Source of the DNA: Candidatus Zhuqueibacterota bacterium
Lineage (GTDB): Bacteria; Zhuqueibacterota; Zhuqueibacteria; Residuimicrobiales; Krinioviventaceae
DNA length: 64,000 bases
NCBI GenBank assembly: GCA_016928775.1
Contig: JAFGKD010000071.1
Coordinates: 20,164 to 84,163, forward strand
Direction of reading: 5' to 3'
How positions within the stretch are numbered: the first letter of the stretch is position 1; each line of letters opens with the position of its first letter. Below, piece by piece: positions 35,201 through 44,240 of this stretch. The notes under the pieces are model-generated. The model made no database searches, was not told the origin of the DNA, and saw only the letters and a list, made by a program, of their open reading frames with translations. Position numbers and translations under genes: made by a program.

Positions 35201-37081
35201 TCACATCCCTTTCTTTTCGAGAATTTTTTCAATCTCGTCCATCACGCGATTCATCTTGACCATTGTTTTGTCAAAAGGCTCGGATGTTGTCATATCGACA
35301 CCGGCATTTTTGAGCAGATTTATCGGATAGTCAGAACCACCCGCGGAAATAAAATTGATATATTTTTCAACGGCACCCGTTTCATTGTTCAATACCTTTT
35401 CCGCCAGAGCGGTCGAGGCAGTGAATGAGGTGGAGTATTGGTAAACATAAAAATTGTAATAAAAATGCGGTATGTACGCCCATTCGTATGTATAAAGATC
35501 ATCGACAACACAGACACCCGTGTCGTCGCCATAATAACGGCGAACAATGTCGGCATACAGGGCAGTCAATGATTCATCGGTCAACGCTTCACCCTTTTCG
35601 ACCATCTCATGGATGCGCAATTCGAATTCGGCAAATTGGGTTTGGCGAAAGACCGTGCCCTTGAGGCCGTCCAGGTATTCCATTAGCAGTGACAGCCGCA
35701 CGTCATCATCTTTGATCTTTTTCAGCATGTAGTCAATCAGCAGCGCTTCATTGAATGTGGACGCCACTTCGGCGACAAAGATGGAATAGTTGGCCAGAGG
35801 GTAGGGCTGGGTTTTATTTGAATAGTAACTGTGCATGGTATGACCGAGCTCGTGCGCAAGCGTGCTGACATCGTCATATTTATTATTAAAGTTAAGCAGG
35901 ATGTAGGGATGGACATCATAAGCACTGCCGCTGGAATAGGCGCCAGAGCGCTTGCCGATCGTCGGATAAACATCGATCCAGCGATTTTCCGAAGCGGTTT
36001 TAATCGTGCCAATATAATCCTCACCCAGAGGCGCCAACGATGTCATGACAATTTCATACGCTTCATCAATGGTATACTTGAGATCGACTCCTTTGACCGT
36101 TGGTGCATACATGTCGATATATTTGAGCGTATCCACGCCCAGCATGCGACGTTTAATGTCCAGATAACGATGAAAGGAGTTGAGATTGTTGTTGACATTT
36201 TCGATCAAGCTCATGTACACGGCTGTCGGGATGTTGTCGTCATCCAGAGCCCGTTCCAGGCAGGTCTCGTAGCCGCGCGAGCGCGTCACAAACAAGTCCG
36301 TTTTTACGTTGGACGCCAGGGAGGACGCGAGGGTGCGACTGAATTTTTTCAAGGCGCCAAAAAATTCCTTGAAAACCAGCTCGCGATCGTCCCGGTTCGA
36401 CGAGGCGCGGTGTTTGGCGTAGCCGGCTGATGTCAAGGTCGCCGTGGACCCGTCACTCAATTCTACTTCAGGGTAGGGGAGATCAGCGTTGGTGAGGATG
36501 CTATAGGTGTCATAGGGTGCACTGGTAATGAGTCCGGCGTTCGCCAGTATCTTTTCCTCGTCTTCCGACAGGCGATGTTCTTTTTTGCGCAGCAAGTCTT
36601 TTAAATAGAACTCATAGACGCTCAATCCTTCTTCTTCAGCAAGAAATTGATTGATTTTTTCGACATCCATTACCAGAATTTCCGGCTCGATAAATGAGGC
36701 TTTGGCATTAAATTCGGCACCCAATTGCTGCACTTGTTGTTTCATCGCCTGCGGGGCCGATTCGCGTATATCCAAATCTGATTTTTGCGCGGCATACACA
36801 TAAAGCTGAGTGAATTCGCGAGACAAATCGCTGTTAAACTCCAGGCATTCGAGAAGCGCTTTGGCTGAGGTGCCGAGATTTCCCTTGAACTCGAGTACAG
36901 TATCGAACCGCGAGGCGATTTCATCTTTTTTTGCCTCCCAGGCCGCATCACTTTCATAAAGATCGGTGAGGTCCCATTTATATTTCTCGGCAACCTCGGA
37001 TCGTTGCATCTGTGCAATTACGTCTGTGTGGCTCCACATCAATAGACCAGTCAACATCATAAGTAATCCCGCTTTTTTCAT
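35201..37081 (-). CDS. pepF: Oligoendopeptidase F (M3 family), exported
   Basis: The 626-aa metallopeptidase has the M3 zinc motif HELGH at residues 410-414 (in STLAHELGHTMHSYY), with the downstream glutamate region FVAEVASTFNEALL and the C-terminal YxYxYS region (FYVYQYSTSFTAS). The overall sequence matches the PepF/M3B group, which cleaves oligopeptides of about 7-20 residues. Unlike cytoplasmic PepF, it starts with a signal peptide (LLMMLTGLLMWSHTDVIAQ), so it should act in the periplasm or outside. With the neighbouring M49-type peptidase it forms a peptide-digestion pair on the same strand. Length is close to the family norm plus the signal. Confidence 0.93.
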   Translation of the reverse strand: MKKAGLLMMLTGLLMWSHTDVIAQMQRSEVAEKYKWDLTDLYESDAAWEAKKDEIASRFDTVLEFKGNLGTSAKALLECLEFNSDLSREFTQLYVYAAQKSDLDIRESAPQAMKQQVQQLGAEFNAKASFIEPEILVMDVEKINQFLAEEEGLSVYEFYLKDLLRKKEHRLSEDEEKILANAGLITSAPYDTYSILTNADLPYPEVELSDGSTATLTSAGYAKHRASSNRDDRELVFKEFFGALKKFSRTLASSLASNVKTDLFVTRSRGYETCLERALDDDNIPTAVYMSLIENVNNNLNSFHRYLDIKRRMLGVDTLKYIDMYAPTVKGVDLKYTIDEAYEIVMTSLAPLGEDYIGTIKTASENRWIDVYPTIGKRSGAYSSGSAYDVHPYILLNFNNKYDDVSTLAHELGHTMHSYYSNKTQPYPLANYSIFVAEVASTFNEALLIDYMLKKIKDDDVRLSLLMEYLDGLKGTVFRQTQFAEFELRIHEMVEKGEALTDESLTALYADIVRRYYGDDTGVCVVDDLYTYEWAYIPHFYYNFYVYQYSTSFTASTALAEKVLNNETGAVEKYINFISAGGSDYPINLLKNAGVDMTTSEPFDKTMVKMNRVMDEIEKILEKKGM

Positions 37082-37180
37082 TATCTGTCCTTTCTCCCCC
37101 TAACAAAAAAATATTTTTGTGCTAAAGTGTCTGTTTATCTTTGATGATTATTAACAATGTTTGGTTGCATCTATTTTCAA

Positions 37181-38848
37181 CTAGTGCAAAGCGGCTAATT
37201 TTTCCTCTAGCGGATAAATCGGCCGAATATCAACCGGCACGTCCTTGAGCTGGTCAATATAGTTTTTTATCACTGGTGTATATTGGCGGTACTTTTTTAT
37301 CAGCGATGCTGCTCCATCATAATCGCCATACGCTTGCAGTGTTAGCACGGTCGTTGCCAGTTCTGTAAAGGCTTTCCAGAATTTATCCTTGTTGTAATTG
37401 AGTTTGCCATTTTCATCAACATAAAATGCACCTTTTTCCATGAGAAAATTGAACTGAATGGCAACACCGCCGCCGTGCGCCTCGTCTATGCCGAAGCGAA
37501 TGGAACGAAACATACCGCCGAGATAGCTGGCATACATGGATTCTTCCAGTTCGGGTGGAAATACGCCTTTGTCGATCATAAACTTGAGATTCCAGATGCC
37601 GAGAACATCGGCTTTGCATTCCTCAATCGTTGAATAGAGCTCTTTTAATTCGTCTCGCACCGAGGTGGCTTGTCCATTTTGCAGCGTGATATTCCCAGGG
37701 CCGAGACCGTGGCTCATCTCGTGCATCAGAACGTGATTAAAGTACGCATCAAACGAGACGTGTTGTAATGCCTCTTCAGCCAGGATGGTATAAACGATGG
37801 GAATCCAGCATTTGTCAAATTTGGCGCGAGCGATATTTTTCAACATGACTTTTTTCGAGCCTTTCGCCTCGCGCACCCGTTCATCATTTGGCAGATTAAA
37901 AGCTGTCGTTTGGATGCCCGCTTTGGTGTCACCGGCGGCGAACAATTCATTTACGACCTTGATTGGCGAGGACGAACCGCGGTTGAAATTTTTGTGCCTG
38001 TCCGGTATCGGCAGATTCGCTTCCATCTCATTCAAGTATTGCGCCACAGTCACCAGCTTGACACTCTCTTTGTGATCGACGCGACACAGGAAGGATTCGT
38101 ACGCCGCTTTGTAGTTAAACAGGTTGTCTTCATACACTTCATATGGTGAAATAACGATTTCCAAATCTCCGTTCAAATCCATCCAGGCCATATCGCTTTG
38201 ATAATAATCATCCGTGAGAAAGGCGTCCGCGCGCAGATTTAAAAAATTTTCGAGTGTTGGATCATCCGTCAATTGTGCGGCTTGTTTTAGCAAAGCTGCG
38301 ACCTGCTCCACTTTGTCCTTGTATGCTTCATGATACGGCACGGCGACCAAGCTGCCTTCCTGGCGTTCGATCAGGGTGAATTCACTCTTGAACGCTGCCG
38401 CCTGATCGGGATGCTCAGCGACAAAGGCTTCAAATTCTTCCTTTGTCATGTCCGTTGGATAAAAACCGGCACCGGCCGGTTTCTCGTCGTCATCCAAAAA
38501 AGGTTCGTCCTCCACCAGACGGTTCCATTTGCCAAACATCACATCAAACAAAGCCAGATGATCGTTGAGCTGTGCTTTTTGTAACTCCCGGCGAATTTGG
38601 GGATTATCCGGATCAACCTGGAGTGCAAACAGCTCATCAATAATTTTTGATGCCTCCAGCAACCTGGACAGGGCTTTGAGATCACCGTCTGACAGCCCGT
38701 CGAGGTCTGTTTCCAGCTCAACCGGCGCCAGTTTGGCGAGCTCGGCTTTCACATACTCTGTGGATGACTTGTTTGGAAATGGATCTCTCGTACACCCGTT
38801 CATCACCAGGCCTGCCAAAAAAATAATTCCAACGAAAAGCGAACGCAT
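37181..38848 (-). CDS. M49 (dipeptidyl-peptidase III-like) lipoprotein with HEXXH motif
   Basis: The 555-aa product starts with a lipoprotein signal (LFVGIIFLAGLVMNGC). The zinc site is HEMSH at residues 376-380 followed by GLGPGN, with the M49 signature EECKAD at 409-414. In classical DPP III the first motif is a six-residue HEXXGH; here it is a five-residue HEXXH. I recall that the Caldithrix abyssi enzyme has the same variant. The family removes dipeptides from the N-terminus of short peptides. The lipoprotein signal places it in the envelope, next to exported PepF. It could be mislabelled as a Nudix or zinc-dependent peptidase, but the EECKAD motif supports M49. Confidence 0.87.
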   Translation of the reverse strand: MRSLFVGIIFLAGLVMNGCTRDPFPNKSSTEYVKAELAKLAPVELETDLDGLSDGDLKALSRLLEASKIIDELFALQVDPDNPQIRRELQKAQLNDHLALFDVMFGKWNRLVEDEPFLDDDEKPAGAGFYPTDMTKEEFEAFVAEHPDQAAAFKSEFTLIERQEGSLVAVPYHEAYKDKVEQVAALLKQAAQLTDDPTLENFLNLRADAFLTDDYYQSDMAWMDLNGDLEIVISPYEVYEDNLFNYKAAYESFLCRVDHKESVKLVTVAQYLNEMEANLPIPDRHKNFNRGSSSPIKVVNELFAAGDTKAGIQTTAFNLPNDERVREAKGSKKVMLKNIARAKFDKCWIPIVYTILAEEALQHVSFDAYFNHVLMHEMSHGLGPGNITLQNGQATSVRDELKELYSTIEECKADVLGIWNLKFMIDKGVFPPELEESMYASYLGGMFRSIRFGIDEAHGGGVAIQFNFLMEKGAFYVDENGKLNYNKDKFWKAFTELATTVLTLQAYGDYDGAASLIKKYRQYTPVIKNYIDQLKDVPVDIRPIYPLEEKLAALH

Positions 38849-39020
38849 AAAAAGTCCTTTCTAGAAGAAATAGTTGCTTTACGACTAACAGGAAATGTAA
38901 GATTGTTTAAACGCAAAGTCAATTGATTTTGAGGTTTGATTCATCAGAAATGAATTTTATGGAACTTTGTTACACCCCAATTTTACATTGGATAGCAAAG
39001 GATCACCTCAAAACAGGCCT

Positions 39021-41177
39021 TTAAAACTTTGATGACAATGTCACAACATAATGTCTTATTGGCAAGAGCGTCCGCTCCATCTGCGTATAGTTGTAATTGA
39101 ACACATTGTTAATGTTCAATCCGAGCGTGAGCAGACCAAAAGAATAGGCTGCTCGCGCGTTTAATACATGTTGATCCACTCGATCATCTTTTGGATAGAC
39201 TTCAACGCGTTCAAATTTGGAGACAAAGCGAAAATCAACGCCGAGCTCCAGCTGTTTAAATTTGTAGGTTATGGCGGTTGTGAGAATATGCCTTGGGCGA
39301 TACGCCAAGGTGGTATCCAGCTCAATGTCGTACGGATCCATCCAGGTATAGCCGATATCGAAGCCGAGATTTTTTACCGGCAATATTTTGAGCATTGTTT
39401 CCACACCCGCTATGCGCGCTCGCGTGACATTGATGAATTGGATGACCTGGTTTTCATCCGGTTTGGGCTCGATCATATCCCAATAGTCATTCCAGAATCC
39501 AGCGATATCGAGATAAAAAAAGGTGCTCGGATTGATGTTCATACCGATTTCATGCGACCATGCTGTTTCGGATTTGAGAAAGGGATTGGGAATGATCGTC
39601 AAGCCGGAATAGAGTCCTTCCGGGAAACGTTCGGACATGCTGGCGACACGGAATCCCTGGCCGGAAGAAGCTCGAAAACGTAAATAGTTCTGCGCTAGCC
39701 ATACCAAACCAACCTTGGGGCTCCATTGGGAGTCGTTAAAACCGTTATCTACATACTGGTAATCGTACCGCAAACCCAGCGTCAGATTCACATTGGTGAT
39801 CACTTTAAATTCATTCTGGATAAATCCGGCTAAAATATATTGGCTGTGCTCGCCGACGAGGCCGGAATTGACAAAATCCCATGAGCCTTCTGTGCCGAAA
39901 ATAAGAGAATTTTTCTCCGCTAACTGCCAGTCGCCCTGAATTTCATAGCCCGGTTTGTTGGCTGTGGAAGCAGTGATGTTGTCATGATACCAGTTTTTCC
40001 AGTAATTGTTAAACAGGGAAAAACGCGACTGCAGTCGGAAATTTTTTCGTAACACCCATTGATGAAAAAGAGTGGCACCATATTTTTGCGACTCGACATA
40101 ATCCCCAAGGGCTATTGGATTAACCTGTAGCGCTTGCCGTTGACTACGCCACATCAGGCTCGTTTCGCGATCACCACCCTCATAGTTAAGGCTTATCGTT
40201 AAATTGTGCGTGCCGGTTGGTCGGTAATTCCATTTGAATGAAGCATTATGGCGTAAATACTCGGTGTTCTGGATATATCCCATTGATTTGTGTTGGCCGG
40301 CTGCCAGAAGTATCTCGGATTTATCGCCGAGTTGCCGTGTGTGATCGATATCTATGTCAGTGAAATTTCGCATGCGAGACGACCATTGCCACTCGGCATA
40401 ACGAGGTTGATCGTAAATGCCGGTTGCGACCCGTAAATGTGTGCTCGGCCTGGATGACGCTTTTTTGGTGATGACATTGATAACACCGCCTAACGCGCTC
40501 GAGCCGTACAGCGCCGAGCCCGCGCCTTTGACGATCTCGACCCGTTCGATTTGTGTTGCCGGGATCAAATCCCATTTGATGTCGCCGCTGTCGCCGGGCA
40601 TGACCGGAACGCCATCGATGAGAAACATCACCCGACTGCCGGCACCGTAATTAAAGCCCGAAGAACCGCGAATGTTGACCTGGGTGCCGACAAAGTTCAC
40701 ACCAGAGGCGTATTGCAAGAGTTTGTCAAGATAGATTTCATTTTTTTGCTCAAAATCTCGTCTGGTCAAAACGCCAACACTGTTGGGGCTTTCCTGAATA
40801 CTCTGTCGACGTTTGTTGGCGGTGATCATGACTTCCGGCGTCTCAAGAACGGTTTCCTGCAACTGAATATCGACGTTTGTCGTTTGATTCGGCTGAATCG
40901 TCACGTGTTGTTCGGTATGTTTGTAGCCGATCATCGTCACTCGGGCGGTATAAATTCCTGCTGGAATACGCTGAATCGTAAATCGTCCATCAGCATCAGT
41001 CGCTGCGCCAAGCACGGTGCTGCTGAGTGTGACATTAACCCCGGGTAGCGGTTCCCCGGAATGACTGTCGATCACGCGTCCCGCAAGCGCACCTGTCGAT
41101 TGTGCGTGCACCGGCAAAACGAGCGCGCATAAAAATGTCATTAAAATCGAGAGAGCAAGATAAAAAATATTCTTCAT
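39021..41177 (-). CDS. TonB-dependent receptor with CarboxypepD-reg domain
   Basis: The 718-aa protein has a signal peptide (ending PVHAQ) and a CarboxypepD-reg-like domain (residues ~27-115, GRVIDSHSGEPLPGVNVTL). The plug (~120-245) has QVNIRGSSGFNYGAG, LIDGVPVMPGDSG and KGAGSALYGSSALGGVINVIT. A barrel follows, ending with LPIRHYVVTLSSKF. It resembles vitamin B12/siderophore-type receptors in the plug, but the substrate cannot be assigned and no riboswitch was seen upstream. It lies 15 nt after a small lipoprotein gene, which is probably its surface or periplasmic partner. Confidence 0.92.
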   Translation of the reverse strand: MKNIFYLALSILMTFLCALVLPVHAQSTGALAGRVIDSHSGEPLPGVNVTLSSTVLGAATDADGRFTIQRIPAGIYTARVTMIGYKHTEQHVTIQPNQTTNVDIQLQETVLETPEVMITANKRRQSIQESPNSVGVLTRRDFEQKNEIYLDKLLQYASGVNFVGTQVNIRGSSGFNYGAGSRVMFLIDGVPVMPGDSGDIKWDLIPATQIERVEIVKGAGSALYGSSALGGVINVITKKASSRPSTHLRVATGIYDQPRYAEWQWSSRMRNFTDIDIDHTRQLGDKSEILLAAGQHKSMGYIQNTEYLRHNASFKWNYRPTGTHNLTISLNYEGGDRETSLMWRSQRQALQVNPIALGDYVESQKYGATLFHQWVLRKNFRLQSRFSLFNNYWKNWYHDNITASTANKPGYEIQGDWQLAEKNSLIFGTEGSWDFVNSGLVGEHSQYILAGFIQNEFKVITNVNLTLGLRYDYQYVDNGFNDSQWSPKVGLVWLAQNYLRFRASSGQGFRVASMSERFPEGLYSGLTIIPNPFLKSETAWSHEIGMNINPSTFFYLDIAGFWNDYWDMIEPKPDENQVIQFINVTRARIAGVETMLKILPVKNLGFDIGYTWMDPYDIELDTTLAYRPRHILTTAITYKFKQLELGVDFRFVSKFERVEVYPKDDRVDQHVLNARAAYSFGLLTLGLNINNVFNYNYTQMERTLLPIRHYVVTLSSKF

Positions 41178-41192
41178 ATTGAGGCTTTCTTG

Positions 41193-41996
41193 TTAGGGAA
41201 AACGAAAATCATAATCTATTGTGATATCAATATTGCTGATGCGGGTGGTATCTGTCGGAATTTTTACGATAGTTGGCAAACGATCGGATGCTTTTTTCTT
41301 ATAGAAGCCTTTGATGCTTTCCGTTCCAATCGGCTGACCTTTTTCGGTGACGATCGCACCAATGGCGACATAGGTTCCAGGTTGTACCGGCAGAGAGTAG
41401 GTGGTCGTATCAAAGTTCGCCTCCATAGGGAAACCGAACGTGAGGTCCAGCAAGCCTGGATTGAGAATGGTTTTCGCCGCAATGACGAGAACATATTCCG
41501 CACCGTCCCACCACTCATCGGTGAGTGTCAAGGTACCTTCGATGACGCTGTCAACTTTTCGTCGAGCCACAGACAGGTCTGCTTCGATATTGATTGAATC
41601 GACAAGCGTATTTCTGTCAGGTATGGTGACGCTGCCGGGAGTAAATTTGTCGTCGGTTGGAAAATAGATGCCGATGATGTTGGTCACCTCCCACGGTTGC
41701 TCTTTTTCTTTCCACACGACACCGACGGCAGCGAATGCTTCAGGATTTGTCCATATGACATAGTTTGCCGAATCAACAAACGTATCAAGAGGTTCACTCA
41801 TGATGATATCCTCCAGCGATGTCGGGGGAAAAACAGTCGCGGCAACAACCATCACCTCATCCGTTTGTTTGGGCCATTCATTTTTAAAGAACACCGTGCC
41901 GGCGATACCGCTTTGTGTCGGTTTGAGGCCGGTGGGCACATCACAAAAGAAAATAAGCAAGGGAAAAAAGCACAAAAGAATCAGCTTTTTTAGCAT
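41193..41996 (-). CDS. Lipoprotein of unknown function, receptor partner
   Basis: ATG 41996 is chosen over 42035 because AGAGGA lies just upstream and a lipoprotein signal follows (MLKKLILLCFFPLLIFFC). The 267-aa product appears to contain two similar beta-rich modules: GIAGTVFFKNEWPKQTDEVMVV and EGTLTLTDEWWDGAEYVLVI (quoted in part) both lead into a repeated pattern ending AVGVVWKEKEQPW...IIGIYF and AIGAIVTEKGQPIGTESIKGFY. I do not recognise a named family. It precedes the TonB receptor by 15 nt, so it is probably co-expressed and may be a substrate-binding or surface-exposed accessory (inference). Confidence 0.75.
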   Translation of the reverse strand: MLKKLILLCFFPLLIFFCDVPTGLKPTQSGIAGTVFFKNEWPKQTDEVMVVAATVFPPTSLEDIIMSEPLDTFVDSANYVIWTNPEAFAAVGVVWKEKEQPWEVTNIIGIYFPTDDKFTPGSVTIPDRNTLVDSINIEADLSVARRKVDSVIEGTLTLTDEWWDGAEYVLVIAAKTILNPGLLDLTFGFPMEANFDTTTYSLPVQPGTYVAIGAIVTEKGQPIGTESIKGFYKKKASDRLPTIVKIPTDTTRISNIDITIDYDFRFP

Positions 41997-42017
41997 TGGA
42001 TATCCTCTGATTTCTGA

Positions 42018-42057
42018 ATAAAAAAAGCCTCGCACCCTAATGGCTGGCCGAGGCTTT
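42018..42057 (-). terminator. Intrinsic terminator downstream of the FadL-type gene
   Basis: AAAGCCTCG (42024-42032) pairs with CGAGGCTTT (42049-42057) around a 16-nt loop; on the - strand the stem is followed by a run of T. It lies 57 nt after the stop of the porin gene and upstream of the lipoprotein-receptor pair. Confidence 0.8.
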
Positions 42058-42113
42058 GCATTATTTCAGGGAGAAATTCCCTCTATTCTTTGATTATGAC
42101 TGGTCGCGCTCGA

Positions 42114-43667
42114 CTAAAAGTTATAATCGAGTCCGATCATAAGATTGTTAACATTCATGGAATAGGTGCCGGCCATGTTGTCAGCAATCGAATTGCTGTA
42201 ATACCAGGTTGTGATTTCGCTTTCAGGGATAAAGATTTTTTCATAATTCACCGAGATGGCCACCGGACCAACCGGAACGGCAAGACCAAGGGTCAAATTG
42301 ATGCGGCGATTAATATCCGGTATACTTGGCGACATGGTTTCATCCACGGCAGCACGATTTTCAGTAGTGAGACCACCACGCAATTTCACCGTACCCGCTG
42401 TGTATTCAATACCAAAGCCAATTTTGAACGTATCCTGCCAGTTTTGCACCAATTGTGATATTGTTGTGCCGGCGGCATTGGTAATATTAATGATATCCCA
42501 TGCCGACCATTGGGTATAGGTGACATCAAGAGCAAGGAGTAAATTTTTAAAGCCGGAGTAGCTGGCACCCACGCCGATTTTTATGGGTAGTGGCACTTTG
42601 GCTTTCGCATCACCAACATCCTGGGTGGTTACGGACTGGCCGGAATAAAAAGCGGAAAAGAAAGCGCTTTGCTCATTGCTGATAAAACCGGCGTCGCGAA
42701 GTTCATTGGCAGCGGTGCCGGCCAAGCTATTGTATGGGGGGGCATCTGCAAAATAGGTGTTTTCCGAATAGCTACCTTCCAGGTCCAATTCGGTATAGTA
42801 TTGCAGCGATGCGCCGAAGCTGAGGTTTTTCGTAGGTTTGAACATAAGGCCGACATTGGCGCCGTAACCACTGCCCGAAGCGTCCATGGCCACGTCCGTG
42901 AGAAAGTGATCAAAGGGTGCTCGCCGCATCCGATCCAATGTTATGCGGTCGCCGGCATCTATGACTGTGAGAAGGTAGCCGTAAATTTGTTGATTGTACA
43001 AATAAGGATTTTGTAAAAATGCCGGCTGTCGGATGGCAATGTCAGCCATGACATAGCTGGCGCCGACACCAATCGACAGTTTTTCACTGATTTTTAAAGC
43101 GATCGTCGGATGAATATCAATGAGCTGCATATCACTTTCATATTCGTATTTGGGATAAGAAGCATTGTACTCATCAGGTGTGACACCTGGAATAATATTG
43201 AGATTATTCCTGGCCGTTTGCACCAAATCCCATTTGGAACCCAGGCCAAAAGGCGCCCATACGCCAACACCCAATGTCAGTCTACCCATATTAAAGGTAA
43301 CGCCTCCGGATGGTACAACAAAATTTTGTGGTTCAGCACCTCGCTCGACTCGGTATACAGCGCTGAATGGCTGGTAGGCAGCGCTCGCGCCCGGAGTTAC
43401 ATTGTAGTAATGACTGTTGCCGACGTAATAATATGCCCTTGGAATAACATACTCGACGCTGAAACCTGCGCCAAGACCTTTTGTGTACGCCAAGCCGGCG
43501 GGATTCCAGTACATGGCGCTCCAGTCATCCGCAATTGAACGGTAATTACCGCCCATTGCCTGGGCACGCGCACCAACGCCAGTCAAATCAACACCTGCTG
43601 CAAATATATTTGATGATATCAGCAGCATGAATATGAGGGCCATTACCAATAGAGAAGCTCTTTTCAT
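42114..43667 (-). CDS. FadL/OmpP1-type outer-membrane transporter
   Basis: The 517-aa product starts after GGAGG and has a signal peptide (ending SSNIFAAG). The N-terminus shows the FadL/TodX signature: GVDLTGVGARAQAMGGNY, DDWSAMYWNPAGLA, then GVTFNMGRLTLGVGVWAPFG. The barrel continues to a final MIGLDYNF strand. FadL proteins take up long-chain fatty acids or other hydrophobic compounds by lateral diffusion. The gene diverges from a FadR-like TetR regulator with a palindrome between them, which fits fatty-acid-responsive control (inference). Length is slightly above the usual 430-480 aa. Its transcript probably ends at the hairpin at 42024-42057. Confidence 0.88.
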   Translation of the reverse strand: MKRASLLVMALIFMLLISSNIFAAGVDLTGVGARAQAMGGNYRSIADDWSAMYWNPAGLAYTKGLGAGFSVEYVIPRAYYYVGNSHYYNVTPGASAAYQPFSAVYRVERGAEPQNFVVPSGGVTFNMGRLTLGVGVWAPFGLGSKWDLVQTARNNLNIIPGVTPDEYNASYPKYEYESDMQLIDIHPTIALKISEKLSIGVGASYVMADIAIRQPAFLQNPYLYNQQIYGYLLTVIDAGDRITLDRMRRAPFDHFLTDVAMDASGSGYGANVGLMFKPTKNLSFGASLQYYTELDLEGSYSENTYFADAPPYNSLAGTAANELRDAGFISNEQSAFFSAFYSGQSVTTQDVGDAKAKVPLPIKIGVGASYSGFKNLLLALDVTYTQWSAWDIINITNAAGTTISQLVQNWQDTFKIGFGIEYTAGTVKLRGGLTTENRAAVDETMSPSIPDINRRINLTLGLAVPVGPVAISVNYEKIFIPESEITTWYYSNSIADNMAGTYSMNVNNLMIGLDYNF

Positions 43668-44240
43668 TTTTCCTCCAGTTACGATTTTTATGTGATTTGC
43701 CCTTTATTTTCGGTCATGCGTGGGTTTTTGCAGGTCATAATCAGGGTAATTCTACAAAAAAAAACCACGATTGTCAACATTATTTTGCAATCAGGTCATT
43801 CTTCAATTATTTAATAGAACACGGAATTAGCGGATCGAAAGAATGAAAACGGATAGAGAATAGCGCTATTTCGTATCCGTTTTTATCCGTCAAATCCGTT
43901 ATCCGTACTCCATCCAAATCTGCGACATCGTGTTTTTTTAGCAAAGTTAAAAGTCACGGATATTCACGGATGAAACACAGATAATATCATTCATTTTAAT
44001 CTTTTTTAACCTCCAGTCCCAAAAATTTCTCGAAGCAAAGCCGAAAAATCCGTGTGCATCCGTGGCTTGTAATTTGGCTGCGGCCAAAGGCCGCGCCATG
44101 TTCTATCAATGATCTTTCTTGCTACTAAAAACTGAGGTTTTGAAGGTATTATATGAATTTGCTTGCATTTCTTTTATTTATTTAATATCATTTTGAATGA
44201 AATTCAAAGATAATAAATAACTGCGTTGGGAGAGTCGATT
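43668..44240. repeat. 573-nt divergent gap with dispersed repeats
   Basis: No gene is supported. From left to right it holds the fadL upstream region and an AATAGAACACGGAATTAGCG-type repeat (43813-43845, also at 57643-57665). It then has repeated ATCCGTTTTTATCCGTCAAATC-like motifs at 43875-43910 (quoted in part) and the ~80-bp dispersed repeat at 43919-44000. A GCGGCCAAAGGCCGC palindrome lies at 44080-44094 and the regulator's operator-like site at 44192-44208. Confidence 0.7.
44192..44208. promoter_or_regulatory. Operator-like palindrome before the TetR gene
   Basis: TTTGAAT-GAA-ATTCAAA is a perfect 7-bp inverted repeat with a 3-nt centre, 32 nt before the regulator start, in the intergenic region shared with the FadL-type gene. 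Its TGAATGA half resembles the Bacillus FadR operator consensus as I remember it. Binding is inferred only. Confidence 0.45.

Noticed and set aside
41997..42113. Cobalamin riboswitch for the TonB receptor operon
   Set aside because: Only about 120 nt separate the lipoprotein gene from the porin gene, the terminator fills part of it, and no B12-box-like sequence is visible.
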